In this document: piece after piece, positions 52,316-60,299 of the stretch
Position numbering within the stretch: position 1 is the first letter of the stretch
Layout of the letters: each line of letters begins with the position of its first letter
DNA from: RFSX01 sp965230215
Lineage (GTDB): Bacteria > Bacteroidota > Bacteroidia > Chitinophagales > Saprospiraceae
NCBI GenBank assembly: GCA_965230215.1
Contig: CBDDKN010000001.1
Location: 1 to 64,000 of the forward strand
DNA length: 64,000 nucleotides
Reading direction: 5' to 3'
Notes under the pieces: model-generated
Databases searched by the model: none
What the model saw: only the letters and a program-made list of their open reading frames with translations
What the model was told of the DNA's origin: nothing
Program-made: the position numbers and the translations under genes

Positions 52316-52434
52316 ATAAAAATGAGAGTGTGCACTTAATAGACAAATAAAACATAAATGACCCCTACGTGGCAAGGCAAAAAATTGTAAACTATTTGTC
52401 AGAAATTTGGAAAGGCTTGATTATCAGTACCTTT

Positions 52435-52450
52435 TGTAAAGTACTTTACA
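52435..52450. promoter_or_regulatory. Perfect 16-bp palindrome, candidate operator
   Basis: The sequence TGTAAAGTACTTTACA is its own reverse complement. It lies just past the stop of the DUF6438 lipoprotein gene and about 200 bases upstream of the giant gene's start, where an operator or promoter element for the giant gene could sit. I do not recognise the cognate regulator. No clear Bacteroidota -7/-33 promoter pair could be assigned in the 222-bp spacer. Confidence 0.35.
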
Positions 52451-52458
52451 CATGAAAA

Positions 52459-53169
52459 CTAAGGGTCAATCCTTAAAAACTCTGCGGAAGACACATTATT
52501 ATCCTTTTTGAGCGTCTCTATAATCTCATTTGGACTGTATTGTTGTGTGTCGTAGGAAACAAGCCATTTATCATAGCTGTTATCCATTTGTTTTATAATT
52601 CTGATGGTATAATTCTCTCTTGCTGAATTGAACCATCTTGACAGCTGAGCACCATCTTTTAGACTGATGATAATCTTGGAATTATCAAATTTTGGTTTTT
52701 TCTCTTCTACGCTTCCATCAATAATTGTCCATCCTTCTTTGGATTCTGCAACTTGTTCCAGAAGAAACTGAATTTTATGAACCTGGCTTGGTCGCTCTCT
52801 CTTGCCTACAATGGTTTTACTAGTGTCTTTTTCAAAATAGGAAATGGTAACATTCGGAAGGTCAGGTATTTTGCTTTCGTAATAATCTTCAAATTGGAAG
52901 AGTTCAGCAGCTTTGATTTCGGCTTTCAGTTCTTTAAACTTATCCTTAGACAATTGCAGACCGTGTTTGCCTTGTTTATAAGTATTCTCCTTACCCAGAA
53001 ATTCACAGTAACCGCCTTCATACATTGTGAAAACATAAACAGGGCAATTTCCAAAACATCCTTCCTTGGACATTGTGATCAAAATATCATCCTGAGTCAG
53101 ATCTTCAACTTTTTTTGTGGTTGAACAAGAAATAAAAAACACCACTGCAAATAGGCCGAACCATTTCAT
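52459..53169 (-). CDS. DUF6438-type lipoprotein
   Basis: About 236 residues. I start it at the ATG at 53169 (MKWFGLFAVVFFISC), which gives a classic lipoprotein signal with lipobox FISC; the frame also allows a TTG start six codons earlier (53187). After the lipidated Cys comes the segment MSKEGCFGNCPVYVFTMYEGG, whose CFGxCPxY core is the signature of DUF6438 proteins, common in Bacteroidota and of unknown function. The C-terminal part (from about residue 150) has SLKDGAQLSRWF and a second compact domain of no recognised family. The two Cys in CFGNC may form a disulfide in the periplasm or at the surface. It is upstream of the giant gene on the same strand but separated by 222 bp, so co-transcription is uncertain. 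Confidence 0.75.
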   Translation of the reverse strand: MKWFGLFAVVFFISCSTTKKVEDLTQDDILITMSKEGCFGNCPVYVFTMYEGGYCEFLGKENTYKQGKHGLQLSKDKFKELKAEIKAAELFQFEDYYESKIPDLPNVTISYFEKDTSKTIVGKRERPSQVHKIQFLLEQVAESKEGWTIIDGSVEEKKPKFDNSKIIISLKDGAQLSRWFNSARENYTIRIIKQMDNSYDKWLVSYDTQQYSPNEIIETLKKDNNVSSAEFLRIDP

Positions 53170-53227
53170 ATCTAAAAATTTGCTCAAATATATAAACAGA
53201 GAAAGAAAACCCAGACTTAGTAAGTAT

Positions 53228-54301
53228 TTAATTGACTATTTCCCCACCACAGCTGCTTCCAGCACCTGCAGTGCAACCATAACAGTGTTGGTTTAGTACA
53301 ATTTTTCTGCCTTGTAAAAGCTCTGGGTCATAGTTGGAAATATGGGGTTTTGGGATATCGGATTTCAAGTCCAGCATTTGGTTGAAATCGCAATCATATA
53401 TATAACCATCCCAGCTCACAGATATTGTATTCCTGCACATAAGTCCTGAAACTGTACCAGGATTATAGGCATTCGACAACTCCTGCATATAGCTTTCATA
53501 ATTCTGTGTATCAAGAAGATATTCAAGAAATCTACTTATGGGTAAATTGGTAATAACGAATAGCTCATTGAACTTAATGCCATATCTTCTGTCAAGCTGC
53601 CTTTTAAATTCAGGTTCTAATTCTGACTGCGAAGCAGGAAGAAAAGCACCTGAAGGATTGTAAACAAGGTCAAGCTTTAGGCCAGTACCTTCAATCCCAT
53701 AACCAGTTTGATTGAGGAGTTTTAAAGCCTGTATAGAATCTTCAAAAACTCCATCTCCGCGTTGTGAATCAGTTCTTGATTTAGTAAAGTATGGTAGTGA
53801 AGAAATAACATGCACATTGTTCTTTGCAAAAAACGCCGGAAGGTCGTTGTACTTGGGATGCGCCATGATTATGGTCAAATTGCAACGGACCATCACTTTT
53901 TTCCCCATTTCTGAGCAAGACTCTACAAACCATCTGAAATGGGGGTTCATTTCCGGCGCGCCTCCAGTGATATCAATAGTTTGAAAATTGTGTTTTTCAA
54001 TGATATCGAGACAGGTTTCAAGAGTCGCCCTGTCCATATTTTCTCGCTTTTTATCTGGGCCTGCATCAACATGACAATGTGCGCAAGACTGATTGCAAAG
54101 CTTGCCTATGTTAATTTGGAAAATTTGAGGACTTAGTGGAGTCAAACCGTTTTCAAACCCCGCGTTACCAATACGATCCTTAAATAAGGGGATACCGCTA
54201 TCCGGGACAGCAGACTGTGATATCACTTCTAATTGATAAAAAGTATCTGCAAGTTTGTTGTTGCGCGATTTGAGACTCTTACTCCTCTGCTTGACACCCA
54301 T
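53228..54301 (-). CDS. arsS: Arsenosugar biosynthesis radical SAM protein ArsS
   Basis: 357 residues. The radical SAM cluster motif is CNQSCAHC (Cys69, Cys73, Cys76), followed by HVDAGP and the GGxP-like ITGGAPEMNPHF that helps bind S-adenosylmethionine. The C-terminus has a Cys-rich tail, CYGCTAGAGSSCGG (Cys340, 343, 351), diagnostic of the ArsS (former DUF3641) family. In some relatives the last Cys is selenocysteine; here it is encoded as Cys. The family is associated with converting methylated arsenicals to arsenosugars by a 5'-deoxyadenosyl radical reaction. Its ATG overlaps the stop of the preceding peroxidase-like gene by one base (TAATG), indicating an operon and translational coupling. 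No arsM methyltransferase is visible in the window. Confidence 0.88.
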   Translation of the reverse strand: MGVKQRSKSLKSRNNKLADTFYQLEVISQSAVPDSGIPLFKDRIGNAGFENGLTPLSPQIFQINIGKLCNQSCAHCHVDAGPDKKRENMDRATLETCLDIIEKHNFQTIDITGGAPEMNPHFRWFVESCSEMGKKVMVRCNLTIIMAHPKYNDLPAFFAKNNVHVISSLPYFTKSRTDSQRGDGVFEDSIQALKLLNQTGYGIEGTGLKLDLVYNPSGAFLPASQSELEPEFKRQLDRRYGIKFNELFVITNLPISRFLEYLLDTQNYESYMQELSNAYNPGTVSGLMCRNTISVSWDGYIYDCDFNQMLDLKSDIPKPHISNYDPELLQGRKIVLNQHCYGCTAGAGSSCGGEIVN

Positions 54302-54636
54302 TACATCAGTTTTTTCTTAACATGATTCATCATCTGCACACTATTAACTAGAGTGGCACCACTTTTTATTGCTGCACCAACATGAACAGCCTCCATCATT
54401 TGCTCTTCATCAGCACCTTTTTGCAGACATGTAGTACTATAAGCATCAATGCAGTAAGGGCACTGAACGACATGTGCAACAGCCAGGGCGATCAATGATT
54501 TTTCTCTGACCGTGAGTGCACCCTCTTGAAACACAGAGGTATAGTATTCAAAAAATTTGTCTCCGTATTCTTTTTGAAATTCAGTGATATTGCCAAACTT
54601 CTGGAGGTCTTCAGGATTAAAATAACTTTTACTCAT
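54301..54636 (-). CDS. Arsenosugar-associated peroxidase-like (AhpD/CMD family) protein
   Basis: 111 residues, all one carboxymuconolactone decarboxylase/AhpD-like helical domain. The redox pair is CPYC (Cys59, Cys62) in HVVQCPYCIDAYST. The position three residues after the second Cys, often His in AhpD, is not His here, as far as I recall also true of the arsenosugar-linked subfamily. The conserved LTVREKSLIALAVAHV segment precedes it and GAAIKSGATLVNS follows. The gene is immediately upstream of arsS with a 1-base overlap, and the pairing is a known genomic signature of the arsenosugar pathway. The protein is probably cytoplasmic and thiol-active; its exact reaction is not established. Confidence 0.85.
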   Translation of the reverse strand: MSKSYFNPEDLQKFGNITEFQKEYGDKFFEYYTSVFQEGALTVREKSLIALAVAHVVQCPYCIDAYSTTCLQKGADEEQMMEAVHVGAAIKSGATLVNSVQMMNHVKKKLM

Positions 54637-54742
54637 GATATTTTTCTCTAAGATAATTATTCAAAAGGCCGTCAAGATAATAAGAGTGCCTACTGTTTTA
54701 GAAAAGACAATTGAGTTATTTGTCTAATTATTTAATAGCTTC

Positions 54743-54757
54743 AACATAATTTATGTT
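54743..54757. promoter_or_regulatory. Palindrome in the divergent ars/lipoprotein spacer
   Basis: AACATAA, one spacer base, then TTATGTT: two perfect 7-base arms in the 162-bp spacer between the ars pair (minus) and the lipoprotein gene (plus). The position suits a dimeric repressor, perhaps ArsR-like for the ars side, but no known operator consensus is matched, and AT-rich palindromes arise easily by chance. Confidence 0.25.
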
Positions 54758-54798
54758 ATTTCGTTGATGTTAAAGCTGAATCCCACTTCTGCTATTGT

Positions 54799-55299
54799 AT
54801 GCAAAAAACAGTCTTATTTATATTCCTGATACTCTTCTGTGCTTGTCAAGATGAACAAGTAAAGGCCAATAAAACAGATGATCAAACCATTAAAGCTGCA
54901 GTTTTCTTGAGTGCTGGAGAAAACTACCCCCTTTTTAATGAGTTGGGTATTCCTACGTTTTTTAATCTTGGAAGAATCATAAAACCAAATGATACTGAAC
55001 TACAAACGATCATACTTTCTGAAAGGAAATCAAAAGGAAGTAAAATCAATATCGTACCCATGGCTATGTTTTCATTTGAAAAAGACACAAGTCATTTCGA
55101 ATTCATTATAAGCACCACTGCCAACCACGAAAGTGATCGTCTGGGATTGAACTATAACGATTTTCTTCTCAAGAATTATCATACTCAGATGAATATTGAG
55201 AACTGGTTTATTTCACAGTGTCCTGAAAACGCGTGCAGAAATTTCAAATGGGACAACAATTACAAAGCCTTATTAAAAATTAATTCTTCGCAGATATAG
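54799..55299 (+). CDS. Lipoprotein resembling a degenerate inorganic pyrophosphatase
   Basis: 166 residues. MQKTVLFIFLILFCAC gives a short signal ending at Cys16 (lipobox FCAC), so the protein is probably lipid-anchored. The body resembles Bacteroidota lipoprotein-type family I pyrophosphatases from memory: IILSERKSKGSKINIVPMAM corresponds to the strand-rich core after the DGDPLDV motif, and the end (IENWFISQ, then KWDNNYKALLKIN) resembles the last helix region. The catalytic motif itself is not conserved: the expected DPLD position reads DTELQ, so the metal-binding Asp residues appear lost and pyrophosphatase activity is unlikely. The next gene begins at its stop codon, so the two are probably co-transcribed. 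Confidence 0.5.
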   Translation: MQKTVLFIFLILFCACQDEQVKANKTDDQTIKAAVFLSAGENYPLFNELGIPTFFNLGRIIKPNDTELQTIILSERKSKGSKINIVPMAMFSFEKDTSHFEFIISTTANHESDRLGLNYNDFLLKNYHTQMNIENWFISQCPENACRNFKWDNNYKALLKINSSQI

Positions 55300-55304
55300 T
55301 GGAA

Positions 55305-56480
55305 ATGCAGCCATTGAAATATGAAGGATATAGTTTAATACTCACAGAGAGTATTGAGGAGATTACAGCTGATTGGCGGGCATTAGCACATAATAATATA
55401 TATGCTGATCCGAATTACTTGAATATGTTAGAGACTTTCGGACCTGGATCATATAAGTATTGTTACGCTCTACTGCAATTAAATGGCAAACCTGTTGCTG
55501 CTATATATTTCCAATTTAAACGTATCGAGCTCCTCAAGGATTTCAGATTACATACACACTCCAAAAATATTTTTGTCCGATTTGGCGTGTGGCTCGAAAG
55601 ACAGTTTCTTAAAATGGTAAACCAAAATTTACTTATCTGTGGCAATGTCCTGCTTACAGGTGAATATAGTTTTGGAACTGACAGAACGTTTGATCTGGAT
55701 CCTGCTATTCTGAATGAAGTCATAGAAAAGGTAAAGGATTTCATCAGGATAAAATGGAATCGAAGGGTCCATGGCATTTTATCAAAGGATTTCTTTATCG
55801 ATAGTCCTCTTAAGGAACATGATTTTAAGGTGCCAGGTTTTACGGGTTTCAGGGTGCAACCAGGAATGGTTATCGACTTGAATAATAAATGGCAAACTTT
55901 CGATGATTATCTGGCTGCAGTGAAATCTAAGTATCGTGTCAAATTCAAGAAAGTTCTTAAGAAATCTTCTGCTTTAGAATTCCGGAGCTTGGAGCTTGAT
56001 GAACTTGAGCACTGGAATGATAGTATGTATAAATTATATAGGAATACTGCTGATAAGGCAAGCTTTAGCTTGTTCAGATTACACCCGAAGTATTTCTATG
56101 AGCTAAAAAAGTGCTTTGGCGATTCACTCAAGATTTGTGGGATGTTCCTGGGTGGTGAGATGCTTGGCTTCTACACATTTGTTAATAATAATGGTAATGG
56201 AGATGCTCATTTCATTGGCTATGATCTTGAACTCAATGCCAAATACCAGATTTATTTCAATATCCTTCTAGGGCTCCTTCAAGAAGGTATCAACCAAAAG
56301 GTGAATTATCTCAACCTATCCAGAACAGCCTTGGAAATTAAGAGTTCAGTGGGAGCAGAACCGCATGAGATGCTTATTTACCTCAGACATGAGAACAAAT
56401 TATTAAATAGCTTTCTTCCAGGTATTTTGAAGCTTATCGTCCCTAAGAACGACTGGTTGGCACGTAACCCATTCAAGTAA
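55305..56480 (+). CDS. GNAT/FemAB-like acyltransferase
   Basis: About 391 residues from the ATG at 55305. A GTG at 55299 overlaps the upstream stop by one base (TAGTG) and would add two residues. No signal peptide or membrane segment is evident. The C-terminal half resembles a GNAT fold of the BioF2-like/FemAB type: basic KSKYRVKFKKVLKK, then SLFRLHPKYFYELKKCF, CGMFLGGEMLGFYTF, the core strand segment DAHFIGYDLELNAKYQIYFN and the closing YLNLSRTALEIKSSVGAEP. Such proteins transfer acyl or aminoacyl groups to peptidoglycan precursors or small molecules; the substrate here is unknown. It is probably an operon partner of the lipoprotein gene. It ends one base before the convergent anti-sigma gene, with no terminator visible between them. 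Confidence 0.6.
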   Translation: MQPLKYEGYSLILTESIEEITADWRALAHNNIYADPNYLNMLETFGPGSYKYCYALLQLNGKPVAAIYFQFKRIELLKDFRLHTHSKNIFVRFGVWLERQFLKMVNQNLLICGNVLLTGEYSFGTDRTFDLDPAILNEVIEKVKDFIRIKWNRRVHGILSKDFFIDSPLKEHDFKVPGFTGFRVQPGMVIDLNNKWQTFDDYLAAVKSKYRVKFKKVLKKSSALEFRSLELDELEHWNDSMYKLYRNTADKASFSLFRLHPKYFYELKKCFGDSLKICGMFLGGEMLGFYTFVNNNGNGDAHFIGYDLELNAKYQIYFNILLGLLQEGINQKVNYLNLSRTALEIKSSVGAEPHEMLIYLRHENKLLNSFLPGILKLIVPKNDWLARNPFK

Positions 56481-56481
56481 T

Positions 56482-56832
56482 TTATATACTCAAATCTTCA
56501 CGTGTCACGTATTTATATGAATCGTGAACGTATTCTATATTGTAAAAATAATCGCTGTCACCTGAAAGCTCTTCCCAGGACTCAACCTGTCCTTTTTCAA
56601 CGTATTGTGCGCTTTTAGATTCTAAATAGATTACTGAAATGAAGGTCATTAAAAACAATAAGGATGCAGCGATAGTGCTGAAAAAGTAGATTTTGCGTAC
56701 TCTTCGTTTTTTGCGGTTTAGCTTATCATTGTTGAGCCTCTGCTGCACTTTTTGCCAGGCTTCATCTGATGGACTGATTTCGTGATTATCAGCCCACGAT
56801 CTTATCTTATTATGTTGATCTAATACTGTCAT
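56482..56832 (-). CDS. Putative short anti-sigma factor (single membrane segment)
   Basis: 116 residues. An N-terminal cytoplasmic part of about 45 residues (IRSWADNHEISPSDEAWQKV) ends in a basic stretch NRKKRRVRK. One membrane helix follows, YFFSTIAASLLFLMTFISVI (about residues 49-68), and then about 45 residues outside. The start ATG overlaps the sigma gene's stop by 4 bases (ATGA), so the two are translationally coupled, which is the main reason for the anti-sigma assignment. The N-terminal part lacks a recognisable zinc-binding HxxxCxxC motif, and no FecR domain is present, so it is a minimal or atypical type. Confidence 0.55.
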   Translation of the reverse strand: MTVLDQHNKIRSWADNHEISPSDEAWQKVQQRLNNDKLNRKKRRVRKIYFFSTIAASLLFLMTFISVIYLESKSAQYVEKGQVESWEELSGDSDYFYNIEYVHDSYKYVTREDLSI

Positions 56833-57374
56833 AACGAAATCTTTGAATTATGTTTTTTTTTATAAAGTTCTCTCAATTTCTTCTTGGCCAATATCAATTG
56901 CGATTTGCTTGTGTTGATGCTGATATCAAGAATTTCAGCTATTTCTCTATGCTTGTAACCTTCGATTACGTACAGATTAAATACTGTTCGATAACCTTGA
57001 GGCAAATCATCCATCATCTCTAGAAGCTCCTGATAATTGAGATCTGAAATGACTTCGGCATCTGTACCAAGCTTATAAGCTTCATCAAGATTGACATGCA
57101 GATTTAAATTCGCTGTTTTCCTAATTCTCATCAGACATTCATTCACCACAATGCGCTTCATCCAGCCTTCAAAACTTCCATTGCTGTTAAACTGGTCAAT
57201 CTTGTTGAAAATCTTGTAGAAACTTTCCACAAGAACGTCTTCGGCTTCCATATTATCCTTGAGATAACGCATACATATAGCATAGAAAAGTGCTGCGTAC
57301 TTTTCATACAATATCTTCTGCGCCACAGGATCCTGCTTTCTGCATCTTTCAATTATGTTGGCCTCAACGCGCAT
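56829..57374 (-). CDS. ECF-type RNA polymerase sigma factor
   Basis: 181 residues, the usual length of extracytoplasmic-function sigma factors. Region 2 spans about residues 18-85: LYEKYAALFYAICMRYLKDN, then AEDVLVESFYKIFNKI, with SFEGWMKRIVVNECLMRIRK binding core polymerase and the -10 element. Region 4 spans about 120-172: LPQGYRTVFNLYVIEGYKHR, then EIAEILDISINTSKSQL, a helix-turn-helix for the -35 element. It starts with ATG at 57374, facing away from valS across a 193-bp spacer. The downstream membrane protein overlaps by 4 bases and is the likely partner. The stimulus and regulon are unknown. Confidence 0.9.
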   Translation of the reverse strand: MRVEANIIERCRKQDPVAQKILYEKYAALFYAICMRYLKDNMEAEDVLVESFYKIFNKIDQFNSNGSFEGWMKRIVVNECLMRIRKTANLNLHVNLDEAYKLGTDAEVISDLNYQELLEMMDDLPQGYRTVFNLYVIEGYKHREIAEILDISINTSKSQLILAKKKLRELYKKKHNSKISL

Positions 57375-57567
57375 ACAATTTTAGTTGGAACACATATAAG
57401 ATGTATTCTTGATAAGTTTTGGTGTCTATCACAAAAAAATAAATTTATCACAATAGTGCAAGCGACTATTTGATTATGCGTGCGTTTATGAAAGATAATA
57501 ACCTATTTCACTTAAAAGTCTCGTAACTTGCAGGTTTTTAGGTATTGAATGTGAATGTTTTATTGGA
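57375..57567. other. Divergent spacer between the sigma factor gene and valS
   Basis: A 193-bp AT-rich spacer between two outward-facing genes, which must hold promoters for both. I could not assign a convincing Bacteroidota promoter pair, T-box leader or hairpin in it. Confidence 0.3.
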
Positions 57568-60204
57568 ATGGAGAATAGTTCAAAATATAACCCCAAGAAT
57601 ATAGAGGAGAAATGGTATCAAAAATGGGAATCTTCTGGTGTTTTTAAGTCAACACCAGATGAAAGAGCGTCATTTACCATACTCATACCACCTCCCAATG
57701 TGACCGGCATACTGCATATGGGTCACATGCTTAATAATACGATACAGGATGTACTCATTCGTAAGGCAAGACTTGCAGGTAAAAATGCTTGCTGGGTTCC
57801 GGGTACAGATCATGCATCTATTGCCACTGAAGCCAAGGTTGTAAGGCAACTGCGTTCCAAGGGAATTAAGAAATCTGATCTTTCTCGAGAAGAGTTTTTG
57901 AAACATGCCTGGGATTGGACAGATGAATATGGTGGAATCATTCTAAAGCAACTGCGCAGGCTAGGGGCATCTGCAGATTGGGACAGGACTGCATTCACAA
58001 TGGATGATGACAGGTACAAAGCTGTAATCAAAGCCTTTGTGGATCTTTATAATAAAGGTAAACTCTATCGTGGATTGCGCATGATCAATTGGGATCCGGA
58101 AGCGCAAACTGTTCTCTCGAATGAAGAAGTATTATACAAAGAGGAGAATAGTAAGTTATATCATATTAAATATCAAATAGAGGGTACTGAGGATCATGTT
58201 GTAATAGCTACAACGCGACCTGAAACATTATTGGGTGATACTGCTGTGGCCGTGCATCCCGATGATGAAAGATATACCCATCTTAAAGGATTGAGAGCTA
58301 TAGTGCCTTTGGTAGAGCGTTCAGTTCCATTTATTCAGGATGATTATGTAGACCTGGAGTTTGGTACTGGTGCATTAAAGGTAACACCAGCTCATGATCC
58401 TAACGATTACGACTTAGGTCAAAAACACAATCTTGAAGTCATTGACATATTTAATGATGATGGCACACTCAGCGAAAGCGCTCAATTCTTTGTAGGAATG
58501 GATCGATTCGAAGCTAGAAAGGCGATAGTTAAGAAACTTGAAGAAATTGGTGCGCTTGAAGCTGTCGAAGATATACGTAACAGCGTTGGCCGATCAGAAA
58601 GAACCAATGCCGTTGTGGAGCCTAAATTGTCTCTTCAGTGGTATGTAGATATGAAGAGCCTTGCTGAGCCAGCTTTGCAAGCTGTAGAAAATGGTGATAT
58701 CAAATTTCATCCGGAAAAGTATATTAATACTTACAGACACTGGATGACTAATATTAGGGATTGGTGTATTTCTCGCCAGTTGTGGTGGGGGCATCGTATT
58801 CCGGCATATTATTATGGTGAAGATGTCTATGTTGCAGAATCTTTTGATGATGCATTAGCTCAAGCTAAGAAGGATCATCCTTCGATAACCGCTGAACAGC
58901 TCAGGCAAGATGAAGATGTTCTGGATACATGGTTTTCATCTTGGCTATGGCCCATGTCTGTCTTCAATGGCTTTGAGGATAGGACGGAACTTGATTATTA
59001 CTATCCGACTTCAGTATTGGTGACTGGATGGGATATCATTTTCCTTTGGGTGGCCCGTATGATAATGGCTGGCTATGAGTGGGAATCCAAGGCTCCATTC
59101 ACGGACGTTTATTTCACAGGAATGGTGCGTGATAAGCAGAGACGAAAAATGAGCAAGTCCTTGGGGAATTCACCTGATGCGCTTGAGCTCATTGAAAATT
59201 ATGGTGCTGATGGTGTTAGATTCGGAATGTTATCTTGCTCGCCTGCAGGTGGCGATTTGTTATTCGATGACAAGCTGGTTGAAAACGGTCGTAACTTCTG
59301 TAATAAAATCTGGAATGCATGTAATTATATTAAACAAATTGAAAGTGATGCTTCATTAAGCACACCTTCAGAAAATAAATTGGTGGCTGCCTGGATTGAT
59401 GAAAAACTTAATGAAACGGTAGCATTAATTGAGAAAAACTACAAGCAGTACAGAATTTCAGATAGTCTTATGGGACTTTATACATTTATCTGGAATGATA
59501 TATTCTCCTGGTATCTTGAGATGATTAAGCCACCTTATGGTGAAGCCATTGATACTGATACCAAGAATCACGCAATTCAATTATTTGAAAAGTTCTGTAT
59601 TCTTTTACATCCATTCATGCCATTCATTACAGAAGAGGTCTATCACTCATTAAAAGAGGGGAGGGAAGCTTCAGATTTTGTTGGACATGCTGCATATCCT
59701 TCGTTCGATGAAGCTGCTGACAAGTCGTTACTGGGAGATTTTGAATTACTTCAGAATATTATATCGAATATTCGGGATGTAAAGAACAAGAATCAGATTA
59801 AACCAAAGGAGGTGTTGGATCTTAAATATGTTAGCAATGACGAGATATCTTCAGCAATGAACAGAAAAGGTTTCAACGAGCTAGTTAAAAAGATGGCTTT
59901 CGTTGATTCGATTGAAAGCGTTGATAAAGAAGCGTCAGTTGATGGATTTGCATTCATCTGTGGTAAGACCAAGTTCTTTGCTGTATTTGATATAGAGTTG
60001 GATGTCGAAGAGGAGCTTAAAAAACTGAATGAAGAGTTGGAGTACCAAAAAGGTTTTGTGAATTCAGTTGAAAAGAAATTATCAAATCAAGGTTTTGTCA
60101 ACAATGCCCCTCCAGTTGTTGTAGACAAAGAAAGAAAGAAACTGGAAGATGGTAAGGCGAGAATTGAAGCTTTAAGTGAGCGTATCAAACAACTAGAATC
60201 TTAG
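57568..60204 (+). CDS. valS: Valyl-tRNA synthetase
   Basis: 878 residues, the expected full length. This class I aminoacyl-tRNA synthetase charges tRNA-Val with valine. The HIGH-type motif is HMGH at residues 50-53 in PPPNVTGILHMGHMLNNT, with PGTDHASIATE close behind. The editing domain has TTRPETLLGDTAVAVHPDDE, typical of proofreading against threonine. The KMSKS loop is at residues 527-531 (RRKMSKSLGN). The anticodon-binding region follows, and the C-terminal arm (about 810-878) is a charged coiled coil (EEELKKLNEELEYQKG; RIEALSERIKQLES) that contacts the tRNA. It starts with ATG at 57568 and ends before a strong terminator. No T-box-like leader was recognised. Confidence 0.97.
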   Translation: MENSSKYNPKNIEEKWYQKWESSGVFKSTPDERASFTILIPPPNVTGILHMGHMLNNTIQDVLIRKARLAGKNACWVPGTDHASIATEAKVVRQLRSKGIKKSDLSREEFLKHAWDWTDEYGGIILKQLRRLGASADWDRTAFTMDDDRYKAVIKAFVDLYNKGKLYRGLRMINWDPEAQTVLSNEEVLYKEENSKLYHIKYQIEGTEDHVVIATTRPETLLGDTAVAVHPDDERYTHLKGLRAIVPLVERSVPFIQDDYVDLEFGTGALKVTPAHDPNDYDLGQKHNLEVIDIFNDDGTLSESAQFFVGMDRFEARKAIVKKLEEIGALEAVEDIRNSVGRSERTNAVVEPKLSLQWYVDMKSLAEPALQAVENGDIKFHPEKYINTYRHWMTNIRDWCISRQLWWGHRIPAYYYGEDVYVAESFDDALAQAKKDHPSITAEQLRQDEDVLDTWFSSWLWPMSVFNGFEDRTELDYYYPTSVLVTGWDIIFLWVARMIMAGYEWESKAPFTDVYFTGMVRDKQRRKMSKSLGNSPDALELIENYGADGVRFGMLSCSPAGGDLLFDDKLVENGRNFCNKIWNACNYIKQIESDASLSTPSENKLVAAWIDEKLNETVALIEKNYKQYRISDSLMGLYTFIWNDIFSWYLEMIKPPYGEAIDTDTKNHAIQLFEKFCILLHPFMPFITEEVYHSLKEGREASDFVGHAAYPSFDEAADKSLLGDFELLQNIISNIRDVKNKNQIKPKEVLDLKYVSNDEISSAMNRKGFNELVKKMAFVDSIESVDKEASVDGFAFICGKTKFFAVFDIELDVEEELKKLNEELEYQKGFVNSVEKKLSNQGFVNNAPPVVVDKERKKLEDGKARIEALSERIKQLES

Positions 60205-60254
60205 TTGTATTTTATCTGTTAATAAATTTAGACTTCTATTTACTACAAATAAAA

Positions 60255-60280
60255 AAGGCGACTCCGAAAGGAGTCGCCTT
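60255..60280. terminator. Bidirectional intrinsic terminator between valS and the T9SS gene
   Basis: An 11-bp perfect stem (aaggcgactcc / ggagtcgcctt) is closed by a GAAA tetraloop. It is flanked by a run of A on the left and a T-rich stretch on the right, so it has a U-tract in either direction. It sits between the converging valS stop (60204) and the stop of the T9SS cargo gene (60300). Confidence 0.92.
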
Positions 60281-60299
60281 AGTTTTATTGTGATTAAGA

